Positions 1-8,074 of a stretch of 64,000 nucleotides of DNA are shown piece by piece (the stretch's first letter is position 1; each line of letters opens with the position of its first letter). The notes beneath the pieces are model-generated. The model saw only the letters and a list, made by a program, of their open reading frames with translations. It did no database searches and was not told the origin of the DNA. Both the position numbers and the translations under genes were made by a program. Source of the stretch: an uncultured bacterium (GTDB lineage: Bacteria > Myxococcota_A > Bradymonadia > UBA7976 > VGTA01); assembly GCA_943788935.1 (NCBI GenBank), contig CALSSE010000011.1:455500-519499 (forward strand), given 5' to 3'.

Positions 1-130
1 CTCGACCGAGCCAGCGGATCTCTTTACCCTCAATATAGACTGAACCTTCTTGGATGACATCTTGACCACCACAAGGGTGAACCGTTGCTTTCCTAAAGAG
101 ATGACCTCTTTTCATATTTGACCTAGACAT
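1..130 (-). CDS. Amidohydrolase-family protein, N-terminal fragment
   Basis: The first 43 codons of a minus-strand gene run off the left edge of the window. The peptide contains KATVHPCGGQDVIQEGSVYI followed by EGKEIRWLGR. This resembles the small N-terminal beta-sandwich of amidohydrolases (the imidazolonepropionase, cytosine deaminase and chlorohydrolase type), where a strand like this precedes the metal-binding HxH barrel. The metal site itself lies outside the window. The start at 130 is chosen because GAGAGG lies nine bases upstream; a second ATG at 115 has a poorer site. Substrate cannot be told from this fragment. It is transcribed divergently from comEC. Confidence 0.5.
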   Translation of the reverse strand, partial: MSRSNMKRGHLFRKATVHPCGGQDVIQEGSVYIEGKEIRWLGR

Positions 131-346
131 CTATATCGACCTCTCTCGGTATATCACAGTAGATGAATCTCTTTGTGCTTGATTCATCAACAGAGATCAA
201 GGAACGATTATATATAATAAATAATAAGTAAATATTATTTCATAAATAAGTGAAATATTTTAGTCACGAAGTTTGGGTCTCGATCGTTTTGGAGTGGGTT
301 GTCCAGCACTCGGTACTCAACACTCTTATGACTTCTTAGGATCGGC
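131..346. promoter_or_regulatory. AT-rich divergent intergenic region
   Basis: This 216-bp gap separates the divergent amidohydrolase and comEC genes. Positions about 205-265 are nearly pure A/T and include overlapping TATAAT-like strings on both strands, so promoters for both genes probably lie here. I could not pick a convincing -35/-10 pair. Confidence 0.35.
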
Positions 347-3037
347 ATGTCTATTCATCAGAACTATCAGTCTTCGATTCGCTGCACTCTAAGTCACCTC
401 CTCGGAGCTTCGGCCCTCGCTTATACTCTAGGAGTACTATGTGTAGAGTGGATACCGCTCTCTATGGTGAGCTGGACAGTGCTCTTGATGATCTCGCTGC
501 TATTGATGCTGATCTCGCTCATCGCTCTCTTACGTAGCGAAGAATATCGGTCCTTGATCTCGATCTTCATCGCTCCCTTCTTATGTCTCTCTACTCTTGG
601 GGGAGCGATGATGGAGAAGAGAAATGATGTTAAGCTCCAGCGAAGCGCTGATCCTCCTCTCCTCTTGAGCCAAGGTTCTCTCTCTCTTTATCAAATAGAA
701 GATGAAGATTGGTTAGGACATGGAGAGTTGTTGGAGATCCGTAGGTCTGTTAACGGCCTGCGGGCGACGGTAGTATTAGAAGATCTACAGGTACTCACAT
801 CGCAGGTCTACAAGAGTGGTAAGTCAAACCTTGTTCATCGATTAGCTCTCCCTCTAAGAGTGATGATTACTCTCTCTCAACACCAATCATATAAGAGTCT
901 AGTAGCGGGTGATCAGGTCTGGTTCAGCGGTCAATTACGTTGGATAGGGGGACGCCCTCAACCCCAATTTGATGAATATATTGAGTGGTTAGCCCGTCGG
1001 AATGTCAGGTGGTCGGGGAGTGGGTCTCTATTTAAGCATCGTTCACAAGGGTCAGAGAGCCTGATACAGCGCTATCGGCGTTCGATGAGTGAGATCATTG
1101 ACTCAAGGGATAGTCAAGGGGCGGCATTAGTGCGCGGTCTAGTATTAGGAGATAAAAGCGGACTCTCGATGACTGTTCAGCAGAAGATTAAGTCGATGGG
1201 TTTGGGTCATCTACTGGCGGTGAGCGGTCTTCATGTTGGGGTATGCGCCTTACTCTTTGGATGGTTCGGTAGACGGTTCGCTTTATGGTGTCGCTCTCCC
1301 TATCCTGTACTCTGGGGATGGGCGGCGATGATCATGGGCGCTTGGCTCTGTGTAGTGATCGCAAATTACCCTATGAGTGCTCAGAGAGCAGCGCTGATGT
1401 TAAGTATTTGGGCGGGCTCTAGACTCATTCTTCACCCGTTGAGTGCGCTGACGAGCCTTTTGATTACTGCTTGGATCCTTATTATAGATCATCCTTCTCG
1501 GGCTCAAGAGATGGGAGTACAGCTCTCTTTACTCGCTACCTTTGGCTTGATTGTCTGCTCGGGTCGAGGGTCTATGAACGATAAATATAGGCGGCTTAAG
1601 CGACAAGAGCTGAAGGAGTTGAGCGATGTAGACGACTTGCGTGGGTCACACCGGTTCTCGTTATTGGAAATCTCTCTATTGAGTGCCTCGTTGTTGAGGG
1701 CTCTAGGGTCAAGTTTCTCTGTAGCGTTTACCGCTTGGCTCTTTACGGCTCCAGTCTTTACTTGGCACCTCGGAGAAATAAATCTTATCTCTATTTTTTA
1801 TAACACGATTCTTACCCCGGTCATCTCCCTCACATACATCCCTCTGTCTCTAGTCTGCTGTTTATTGGCACCCCTCATTAAGACTCCACTCCTGTGGACC
1901 ATAGACATTGGAGAGTGGGTCAGCAATGGACTAATCGTTCATCCCTCCCTCAAGGGGGCAACTCTGATCGTAGGGAGAGAGGCTACTTTACCCTTCCTCG
2001 GAGCAGCGATGTGGTGGTGGACTCACTCTATCTGCAGACGACTCAATACTACACAGTTCACCTTAACGCTCTTGCTCGATGATCAGATCTTGAGCGAGCG
2101 ATCATTGGAGCCTACACCGAGTCGGTGGATGAGGTACAAGCGACTCTCTATTTTTACTCTCACCATCGGCGGAGTGAGCTTGGGCTTATTCGCTTTTATC
2201 GCCGGTGTGAGAGTTGACCCTGCACACTCTAAGTTTATGTATGTTGGGCAGGGAGATGCGACCTTGATCTCTAATGGTGAAGGCGAGGTGGCGTTATTTG
2301 ATGTGGGCACTGAGACTTCCACGCGATCACTGATTCGGCGACTGAAACTGATGGGGGTGAATCGGCTAGAGTGGGTGGCGGTCTCCCACCTTCATCCCGA
2401 CCACTATGGAGGGATATTGGGGATTATATCGGAACTGACAGTCGATCGAGTGATCTATCACGGGCGACCTCCAGATCTACCACATAAAGCTGTAACGCTG
2501 AGAAGAGAGTCTACAAGTGAGAGCGGTCGACATAAAAGCGTATCCCGAGAACCTCTTCTATGGAGTGAGGTGACTGAGGCTCTTGCTCTTCGACATATCC
2601 CCCTCATCGCTCAAGAACAGATGGAAGAGGAGTGGGGACTTTTGCGCTTAAGATGGCTCTTTGGCGCGCCTCCTGATCACTTGAAGGAAAATGACGCCTC
2701 ATTGGCTCTATTGATCGAATCCATAGAGAGCCCCCAGCGCCGCGTCCTCTTGAGCGGTGACCTTGAAGCCGCAGGTGAACTGAGGCTGAGAACTATGTGG
2801 CGCAGCCTTGGCTTGAGGGGCGCTGAGCTTTCGGTGTGGCATATCAATCATCATGGGAGCGGCACTAGCACCGCAATGGAGACTGTGCAGACGTTGAGAC
2901 CAAGGCTAGGGGTACTCAGCTTAGATGGAGCTCATCGATTCGCTTTTCCTCATCCGCGTACGGTCGCCACTCTTGAAGCGCGAGGAGTGAGGAGAGTTCG
3001 CTTAGATCTAGCGGGGGACTACACATTTTTATTTTAG
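347..3037 (+). CDS. comEC: ComEC/Rec2-family DNA internalisation protein
   Basis: ComEC forms the inner-membrane channel that carries single-stranded DNA into the cytoplasm during natural transformation. The 896-residue product has the full family layout. N-terminal membrane segments are followed by an OB-like region (about residues 110-230). The competence domain carries the hallmark GLGHLLAVSGLHVG near residue 284 and many further membrane helices. A C-terminal metallo-beta-lactamase-like domain starts near residue 625. That domain keeps a metal-ligand motif (SHLHPDHYGG, about residue 680) and the late HINHHGSGTS motif, so its nuclease-type site looks intact. The length is normal for long ComEC proteins. 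It stands alone, with no other competence gene in the window. Confidence 0.93.
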   Translation: MSIHQNYQSSIRCTLSHLLGASALAYTLGVLCVEWIPLSMVSWTVLLMISLLLMLISLIALLRSEEYRSLISIFIAPFLCLSTLGGAMMEKRNDVKLQRSADPPLLLSQGSLSLYQIEDEDWLGHGELLEIRRSVNGLRATVVLEDLQVLTSQVYKSGKSNLVHRLALPLRVMITLSQHQSYKSLVAGDQVWFSGQLRWIGGRPQPQFDEYIEWLARRNVRWSGSGSLFKHRSQGSESLIQRYRRSMSEIIDSRDSQGAALVRGLVLGDKSGLSMTVQQKIKSMGLGHLLAVSGLHVGVCALLFGWFGRRFALWCRSPYPVLWGWAAMIMGAWLCVVIANYPMSAQRAALMLSIWAGSRLILHPLSALTSLLITAWILIIDHPSRAQEMGVQLSLLATFGLIVCSGRGSMNDKYRRLKRQELKELSDVDDLRGSHRFSLLEISLLSASLLRALGSSFSVAFTAWLFTAPVFTWHLGEINLISIFYNTILTPVISLTYIPLSLVCCLLAPLIKTPLLWTIDIGEWVSNGLIVHPSLKGATLIVGREATLPFLGAAMWWWTHSICRRLNTTQFTLTLLLDDQILSERSLEPTPSRWMRYKRLSIFTLTIGGVSLGLFAFIAGVRVDPAHSKFMYVGQGDATLISNGEGEVALFDVGTETSTRSLIRRLKLMGVNRLEWVAVSHLHPDHYGGILGIISELTVDRVIYHGRPPDLPHKAVTLRRESTSESGRHKSVSREPLLWSEVTEALALRHIPLIAQEQMEEEWGLLRLRWLFGAPPDHLKENDASLALLIESIESPQRRVLLSGDLEAAGELRLRTMWRSLGLRGAELSVWHINHHGSGTSTAMETVQTLRPRLGVLSLDGAHRFAFPHPRTVATLEARGVRRVRLDLAGDYTFLF

Positions 3038-3049
3038 CTTGATCTGATC

Positions 3050-3101
3050 AACAGCGGTCAATGACTATCTTTTTGAACAGCGGCCGATGACTATCCTTTT
3101 A
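3050..3101. repeat. 26-bp tandem duplication
   Basis: Two adjacent 26-bp copies, at 3050-3075 and 3076-3101, begin AACAGCGG and share ATGACTATC. They differ at only a few positions. The pair lies 13 bp past the comEC stop codon. Confidence 0.8.
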
Positions 3102-3351
3102 CATTGATCTCTGCGCTGTCAAGACGTCTATAAATTTTGGAGACTGTGAAAAATAATAGAGAGCTAAGTATATGTTTTTGTTTATCTCTAGTGAGGTGTT
3201 TTGTCTTTTGTGAAAAAATAATGTCTCATATGAATGAACTTAAGTGTTAATATAGTACCGAGTTTATTAAAACGTAATAAGCTCACTCTTTGACATCATA
3301 GTGAGTAGATCAGTCGCGTGCTAGATCACTCCCGTCAGCGGTCACTCTTAG

Positions 3352-3372
3352 AGCACATGTTTGTCATGTGCT
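3352..3372 (+). promoter_or_regulatory. Hairpin just upstream of tmRNA
   Basis: AGCACATG (3352-3359) and CATGTGCT (3365-3372) form a perfect 8-bp stem with a 5-base loop. The hairpin ends five bases before the predicted mature tmRNA 5' end. It could be a leader structure that guides 5' processing or, less likely since no T-run follows, a terminator. Confidence 0.5.
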
Positions 3373-3377
3373 TTCTC

Positions 3378-3742
3378 GGGGACGAAATGGCTTTCGACGG
3401 GGGTCTTGAAGCGCTCGTTGCATGTCGCGGGTCCCAGTCACCGCGTTAGAAAGGCTGGAAAATGATAAATGCCAACGACGATGTTGAGCTCGCTCTAGCT
3501 GCCTAAAAACAGTTAGGTGCGATGTCTGTACTCCCAGTGCCTACGGGGGTTTACGGGCATAACTACAGTAGGATCGCAAACCCAAGTCTGTCTCGAGCGC
3601 GGGTGAGTTAAATTCAGTCTTGACTCCCCTGAAGATGAGCCTGTCTGTGGGCGCATCGAAGGGTAAACTAAAATACAGAATACACATGTAGACGCGAGAT
3701 GTGGACGACTTGCGGACCTGGGTTCGACTCCCAGCGTCTCCA
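3378..3742 (+). ncRNA. ssrA: Transfer-messenger RNA (tmRNA)
   Basis: tmRNA frees ribosomes stalled on broken mRNAs and tags the unfinished protein for degradation. The 5' end GGGGACG pairs with CGTCTCC at 3735-3741 (one G-U pair) to form the tRNA-like acceptor stem, and A3742 is the discriminator. The conserved 5' block GGCTTTCGACGGGGG and the 3' T-arm with GGTTCGACTCC are clear. The tag reading frame is at 3471-3506 and encodes ANDDVELALAA then TAA, ending in the usual ALAA degron. The terminal CCA is not encoded, since CTC follows the discriminator. The length of 365 bases is normal for one-piece tmRNA. Confidence 0.96.
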
Positions 3743-3863
3743 CTCTAGGCGTGATAAGCGCTTGAGTGACCATCCTGATAGAGTGAATCACTCGTCACTG
3801 ATCTGCTACTATGGTGTTCATTATCTACCCTATGAGTCATCATATCTAAATATTGGGTCTTCC

Positions 3864-4802
3864 ATGTCTGAGTCGTTTGTCCCCTTCGTACTTGGTGAGG
3901 CAGGCTGTCTCGCCGCCCTCCCCGATCAAATGGAGGGACGAGAGCTAGTCAAGATCCCTATTGGAGCCTCTTCGGTCTCTTTGTCGCATTCGCTCCTTCG
4001 TCAAGGTCCTTCAACAGCGCCTTCTAAACTCTGTCCCCCTCGTTTCGCTAGGCTATTGAATCTCGCTAATGGGGTTGCTTATGGAGGAGGGATGGGGATG
4101 CCGGAGTGGGTGATGCTTGATTGCGCTTTGCTCCCCTCGTTTTTTGCGGGGTTCATGGGTCTAAGCGGACAGCTCTCCCCCGACGCTCGTTCCATGATCA
4201 AGCGAGGGCTCACCGAAATGGAGACCGAGCGTAGCGCCCAGCGTATACAGATCGAAGAGCATATTGGGGTCACCGAGGGAGAACTATCAGATGAGGAGTG
4301 GTTCCCCCTCGCTGAATTTTGCGCTATCCCTCGCTTATATCCTGCTGAAGTGGTGGGTTACTCTCTCTACAGCCTTAAGCGAGGTCTCGGGGTGAGAGCG
4401 AAGGCTCTAGGGCTTTGGTTACTCGGTGAGCTAGGATATCGTCGTCAAGTGGGGGTCGCTCAGTGGAGTAATCTCGCTGCGGTGAAATCACACTTAAGGT
4501 TTGGGGCGTTGGAGCTCATCGACCCGATGACTCCCTCTCACACTAAAGCGGGTGAGACCTTTATCTATCGACTCACCCTGCCCTCTCAAAGAGTTTTGGC
4601 TCAGATGGCGCTTGGTGAACGCTCAGCAGCCGGTCAAATAGAGCCAAACCCAGAGGCTCAGTGGCGCTCAACTGAGGATCTCCGATGGTGGTTAGAGAGG
4701 AGAGAGGCCTGTGAAGGATCTTTATATGTTTCGGAGATCAGAGGGGAGAGGGATCAAAGAGAAGCCTTGGTTGAGCAGAGATTAACAGACCTTAAAGCCT
4801 AG
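3864..4802 (+). CDS. Conserved-looking hypothetical protein
   Basis: I do not recognise this 312-residue protein. It begins MSESFVPFVLGEAG and appears soluble, with no signal peptide. There is a Gly-rich stretch (VAYGGGMGMPEWVMLDC, about residues 71-87), a hydrophobic run after it, and a charged C-terminus. The frame stays open upstream into tmRNA, but coding over tmRNA is implausible, so ATG 3864 is chosen. No strong ribosome-binding site precedes it. It lies 121 bp after tmRNA and in the same direction as the two genes that follow. Confidence 0.65.
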   Translation: MSESFVPFVLGEAGCLAALPDQMEGRELVKIPIGASSVSLSHSLLRQGPSTAPSKLCPPRFARLLNLANGVAYGGGMGMPEWVMLDCALLPSFFAGFMGLSGQLSPDARSMIKRGLTEMETERSAQRIQIEEHIGVTEGELSDEEWFPLAEFCAIPRLYPAEVVGYSLYSLKRGLGVRAKALGLWLLGELGYRRQVGVAQWSNLAAVKSHLRFGALELIDPMTPSHTKAGETFIYRLTLPSQRVLAQMALGERSAAGQIEPNPEAQWRSTEDLRWWLERREACEGSLYVSEIRGERDQREALVEQRLTDLKA

Positions 4803-4886
4803 ATCTGCTTGTCAGCTCATGGAGAGGGGTTCATAATCATTGAGTCCAATGGTCTATCTATCATTTCCCTATAAAAGGAGTTAACG

Positions 4887-5384
4887 ATGCGTTCAGTAGA
4901 TGAGTGGTTATTAGCTTATGGAGAGAGTCATCAAAACCCAACGAATAAGCTGATTCATTGGGTGTGCGTTCCGCTGATATTTATGACCTTGATAGGCTTA
5001 TTGTGGGGAGTCAGTCTCCCTTGGGTACCCCAGGGAGAGTGGATGGGTCATTCGCTTGGTGAGTGGTCAAATCTAGGTGTCGTATTGATCTTATTCTCGC
5101 TTGTCTATTACAGCTTGATTTCGATCCCCTTGGCTTTGGGTATGGGTGTCGTCTCGGCGCTCACCATTTGGTCAGTTTTTGGCCTCCAAAGCCTAGGAGG
5201 GATAGTAGGTTTAAGTTTAGTTCAGCTCTGTCTCTTGATCTTTACTCTGGCTTGGATTGGACAATTTATTGGTCACAAGATAGAGGGGAAGAAACCCTCA
5301 TTTTTTGAAGATCTCCAGTTCTTACTCATTGGACCCCTATGGCTGCTCAGCTTCATCTATCAACGACTTGGGGTGCGCTATTGA
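4887..5384 (+). CDS. Mpo1-like (DUF962) membrane protein
   Basis: The family includes yeast Mpo1, an iron-dependent dioxygenase that shortens 2-hydroxy fatty acids by one carbon. The 165-residue protein shows the N-terminal signature YGESHQNPTNKLIHWVCVP, with His15 and His24. A C-terminal IGQFIGHKIEGKKPSFF corresponds to the family's second His-containing motif. Four hydrophobic segments lie between and after them. AAAAGGAG precedes the start. The next gene begins 16 bp downstream and encodes a phospholipase, which suggests a lipid-turnover pair. Family membership is firm; enzymatic activity in this organism is inferred. Confidence 0.85.
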   Translation: MRSVDEWLLAYGESHQNPTNKLIHWVCVPLIFMTLIGLLWGVSLPWVPQGEWMGHSLGEWSNLGVVLILFSLVYYSLISIPLALGMGVVSALTIWSVFGLQSLGGIVGLSLVQLCLLIFTLAWIGQFIGHKIEGKKPSFFEDLQFLLIGPLWLLSFIYQRLGVRY

Positions 5385-5400
5385 AGAAAGTGAGCGAGAG

Positions 5401-6639
5401 ATGAGTGAACAAGAGATGAGTGAGCATGCGAAGGTGGGTCTCGTCCTCTCGGGAGGTGGGGCGAGAGGCGCCTATGAGGCTGGTGTTTTACACTATCTCT
5501 TTGTCTCGGGACCGAAAGAACTCAGAGAGCGGGTTCGAGTTGATATCTTGAGTGGCACCTCTATCGGCGCCTTGCATGCGACCGCTCTTGGGGCTGGTTT
5601 ACATGATCCTGAGCGTCAGATTCAGCGGGTGGTTGACCTATGGCGTAGCTTAAGCGTTGAGCAAGTGCTCTCTTTACAGATTCAAGATCTCTTCTCTCTC
5701 TCTCGATGGATTCTAGGGAGGAGTAAGCAGCAGTCGGTGTTCCCCGCAGAGCCCATTGAGAATCTATTGGGAGATATGGTGGATTGGAAACAGCTTCATG
5801 AGAACCTTAATAAAGGGCTCTTTGAGTCAATTACCGTCAGCTGTACCCAAGTTCCCACAGGGAAAACTGTCGTCTTTTATGAGACCCGCGATGGTCGCCA
5901 GCGTGAATTCTCACGAGACCCTCATGTCTACCCTGTCTATGCTCGATTAAATTTGAAGCATGCCCAAGCATCGGCGGCGATTCCCTTTGTGTTCCCACCG
6001 GTCACCATTGATGGGATCCCATATGTCGACGGGGGGATACGCTTAAACACTCCGCTCTCCCCTGCACTCAGGTTGGGCTCTTCTAAACTTCTAGTGGTAG
6101 GGATGGGTCATGAGAAGGCGATGATGGAGAGCGAGGAGGGGATAGAGTGGCGGCGTCTTTCTAGTCCGGTATTCCTACTCGCCAAAGTGGTTAATGCTTT
6201 GATGCTTGATCGAGTCGATTATGACCTGATTCGTTTAGACCATTTTAATCGCCTTCTCATGCAAGGAGAGAGCGCCTTTGGTAGCTCTTTTGTTGATCGA
6301 TTGAATCAAGTGCTAGAGCCTCTGCGAAAGTCGAGGTACCGCTATGTACCTCATCTAGCGATTCGACCGAGCAGAGATATTGGTAAAATGGCTGCCACCT
6401 TTATGCGTGAGCACTCGGTGCGCACCACCCAACCGCTGATGGCGAAGCTCATCAAGCTGCTCGCTCGACTTGAGCATCCTAAAGAGGCTGATCTCTGCAG
6501 CTATCTCTTATTCGATGGCCGATTCTGCGGGCAGTTGATTAACTTAGGAATGGAGGACGCCCACCGTCAGCGTGAGAGCTTGATGAGATTCTTTGACCCT
6601 GAGCTACTCAGCGGAGTGGGTGAGGGGTCTCTCAGCTAA
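5401..6639 (+). CDS. Patatin-like phospholipase
   Basis: Patatin-fold enzymes hydrolyse acyl esters of lipids with a Ser-Asp dyad. The oxyanion motif GGGARG is at residues 18-23. The nucleophile elbow GTSIG has Ser54. The catalytic Asp lies in YVDGGIRLNTP near residue 207. All key parts are present in a protein of 412 residues. No signal peptide or membrane helix is visible, so it is probably cytoplasmic or peripheral. The frame is open further upstream, but the first family motif begins soon after ATG 5401, which is taken as the start; ATG 5416 is an alternative. Its stop region overlaps that of convergent yebC by 8 bp. Confidence 0.9.
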   Translation: MSEQEMSEHAKVGLVLSGGGARGAYEAGVLHYLFVSGPKELRERVRVDILSGTSIGALHATALGAGLHDPERQIQRVVDLWRSLSVEQVLSLQIQDLFSLSRWILGRSKQQSVFPAEPIENLLGDMVDWKQLHENLNKGLFESITVSCTQVPTGKTVVFYETRDGRQREFSRDPHVYPVYARLNLKHAQASAAIPFVFPPVTIDGIPYVDGGIRLNTPLSPALRLGSSKLLVVGMGHEKAMMESEEGIEWRRLSSPVFLLAKVVNALMLDRVDYDLIRLDHFNRLLMQGESAFGSSFVDRLNQVLEPLRKSRYRYVPHLAIRPSRDIGKMAATFMREHSVRTTQPLMAKLIKLLARLEHPKEADLCSYLLFDGRFCGQLINLGMEDAHRQRESLMRFFDPELLSGVGEGSLS

Positions 6640-7384
6640 AGTAGGCCTCCAAGGCAGCTTCATCGATATCAGCGTTATGATAGACCTTCTGTACATCGTC
6701 ATCATCCTCTAGAGTATCGATGAGCTTCATGAAGGTCGCTAGATTATCTGTAGAGAGTGTCTTATACATACTTGGGATACGCATGAGACCTGCCTCTGAG
6801 GGCTCAATCTTCATCTCTGAGAGTTGCTTTTGAACCGAACCGAAGTTGATCATCTCGGTGTAGACGGTCATCTTTTGTTCTTCTACTTCATAATCATCAG
6901 CTCCCGCTTCGATGAGCTCTAGCATGAGCTCATCAGCGTCGACTTCTTCAGAGAGATTGATCACAAAGACGCCCTTATGATCGAACATGAACTGCAAACA
7001 GCCATCTTTACCGAGAGAACCTGCGTTTTTATTAAAGTGCATACGGATATTAGCGACCGTCCGAGTATTATTATCCGTCGCACACTCCACAAAGACCGCT
7101 ACTCCATCAGGACCGTATCCTTCAAAAGTGCTCTCATTGTAGTCTTCGCCACCAGCGCCGCTCGCCTTTTTGATCGCTCGATCAATATTATCTTTAGGCA
7201 TACTCTGTGAGCGAGCGTTAATGACCGCTGTCCGTAGCCGTGGATTAAAATCAGGGTCAGGACCACCGCCAACTTTCACCGCGACAGTGATCTCTTTGAC
7301 AAGTTTGGTGAAAATCTTTCCGCGTTTGGCATCTTGTGCGCCTTTACGGTGTTTGATGTTAGCCCATTTGCTGTGTCCTGCCAC
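6632..7384 (-). CDS. yebC: YebC/PmpR family protein
   Basis: YebC-family proteins (mitochondrial TACO1 relatives) help ribosomes through difficult sequences and were earlier annotated as transcription factors. The 250-residue product starts MAGHSKWANIKHRKGAQDAK, the family signature, and contains DNIDRAIKKASG and YEGYGPDG-like (FEGYGPDGVA) motifs. Length matches the family norm of about 240-250. The start codon is GTG at 7384, supported by AAGGAG seven bases upstream. The gene is convergent with the patatin gene and divergent from the PDZ gene. Confidence 0.96.
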   Translation of the reverse strand: MAGHSKWANIKHRKGAQDAKRGKIFTKLVKEITVAVKVGGGPDPDFNPRLRTAVINARSQSMPKDNIDRAIKKASGAGGEDYNESTFEGYGPDGVAVFVECATDNNTRTVANIRMHFNKNAGSLGKDGCLQFMFDHKGVFVINLSEEVDADELMLELIEAGADDYEVEEQKMTVYTEMINFGSVQKQLSEMKIEPSEAGLMRIPSMYKTLSTDNLATFMKLIDTLEDDDDVQKVYHNADIDEAALEAYFS

Positions 7385-7580
7385 AGGAGGTCTCCTTCTG
7401 ATCTTATTCTATAGATGATCGCTTTACTGTCGGCTAGAGCCATTGAAAATATTGACATACACGACTTTATACGCTGTCAGTATGTAAAGATCTTTAGGAT
7501 ATACCATGACCTAATCATCTCGTCTATCCCCCTAACTGACGATTCACGAATAGTGGCCGTACCCTTAGGAGTGATCCCCA
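7385..7580. promoter_or_regulatory. Divergent promoter region of yebC and the PDZ gene
   Basis: This 196-bp gap separates two divergent genes, so it should carry promoters in both directions. A TTGACA occurs near 7457 and A/T-rich hexamers follow, but none has good spacing. The two ribosome-binding sites at its ends (AAGGAG for yebC, AGGAG for the PDZ gene) are clear. Confidence 0.4.
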
Positions 7581-8060
7581 ATGAGACTTAAGTACCTCTT
7601 CGTCCTTATCTGTAGCTTTGTATTGACGCCAGGCGTCTCGGAAGCCCAACCTAAAATATCTCCTCGACCTTCGGAGCTTTTAGACGCCTCGCAAGATCTC
7701 AATTCCTCAAAGGAGAGCGCTCGACGAGTCGTAAAGACTAGAGGGGTGATCGATAGAGGAGAGTTAACTCGAGTGGTCAAAGGCGGAGTACCACAGCTGC
7801 TCGCTCAAGCACAGTTAGCTCCCGTACGCCGTGATCGTCGTTTTATTGGCTTTCAGCTCCGTTCGCTCCGAGAAAATGCGATCGCGAAGAAGGCAGGCTT
7901 TATGGTGAATGATATTATTATGAGCATTAACGGCGAGCCGATCGGTCGTCCAGAGCAGATGATGCACACCTTATCCCTCTTGCCTTTTGCTCAAACCGTG
8001 GTGGTTCGATTTGAGCGACAAGGAACGATCAAGGAGTGGACATGGCTCATCGGGGGATAG
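7581..8060 (+). CDS. Secreted PDZ-domain protein, GspC-like C-terminus
   Basis: The 159-residue protein has a signal peptide (MRLKYLFVLICSFVLTPGVSEA) and an unstructured, charged linker. A PDZ fold follows at about residues 85-158, with GFQLRSLRENAIAKKAGFMV and NDIIMSINGEPIGRPEQM. The arrangement resembles the C-terminal PDZ domain of type II secretion protein GspC, but the N-terminal membrane anchor and HR domain of real GspC are missing and no gsp gene is nearby. It is therefore best called a periplasmic PDZ protein. AGGAG lies nine bases before the ATG. Confidence 0.75.
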   Translation: MRLKYLFVLICSFVLTPGVSEAQPKISPRPSELLDASQDLNSSKESARRVVKTRGVIDRGELTRVVKGGVPQLLAQAQLAPVRRDRRFIGFQLRSLRENAIAKKAGFMVNDIIMSINGEPIGRPEQMMHTLSLLPFAQTVVVRFERQGTIKEWTWLIGG

Positions 8061-8074
8061 AGCCTGACTGATCT

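Larger units (their letters stand above)
3038..3377. other. Gap between comEC and tmRNA
   Basis: This 340-bp stretch holds no plausible gene. It contains a two-copy 26-bp tandem repeat just after comEC, an A/T-rich centre, a TTGACA at 3290-3295 that could be a -35 element for tmRNA but lacks a clear -10, and a hairpin that ends five bases before the tmRNA. Confidence 0.5.

Noticed and set aside
3698..3742. Possible separate tRNA
   Set aside because: The T-arm and acceptor strand belong to tmRNA and pair with its 5' end; no anticodon arm is present.
3699..3863. N-terminal extension of the 3864 gene reaching into tmRNA
   Set aside because: It would overlap the tRNA-like end of tmRNA, and the peptide there has no protein-like character.
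7581..8060. True GspC of a type II secretion system
   Set aside because: It has a cleavable signal instead of an anchor, lacks the HR domain, and no gsp gene is nearby.
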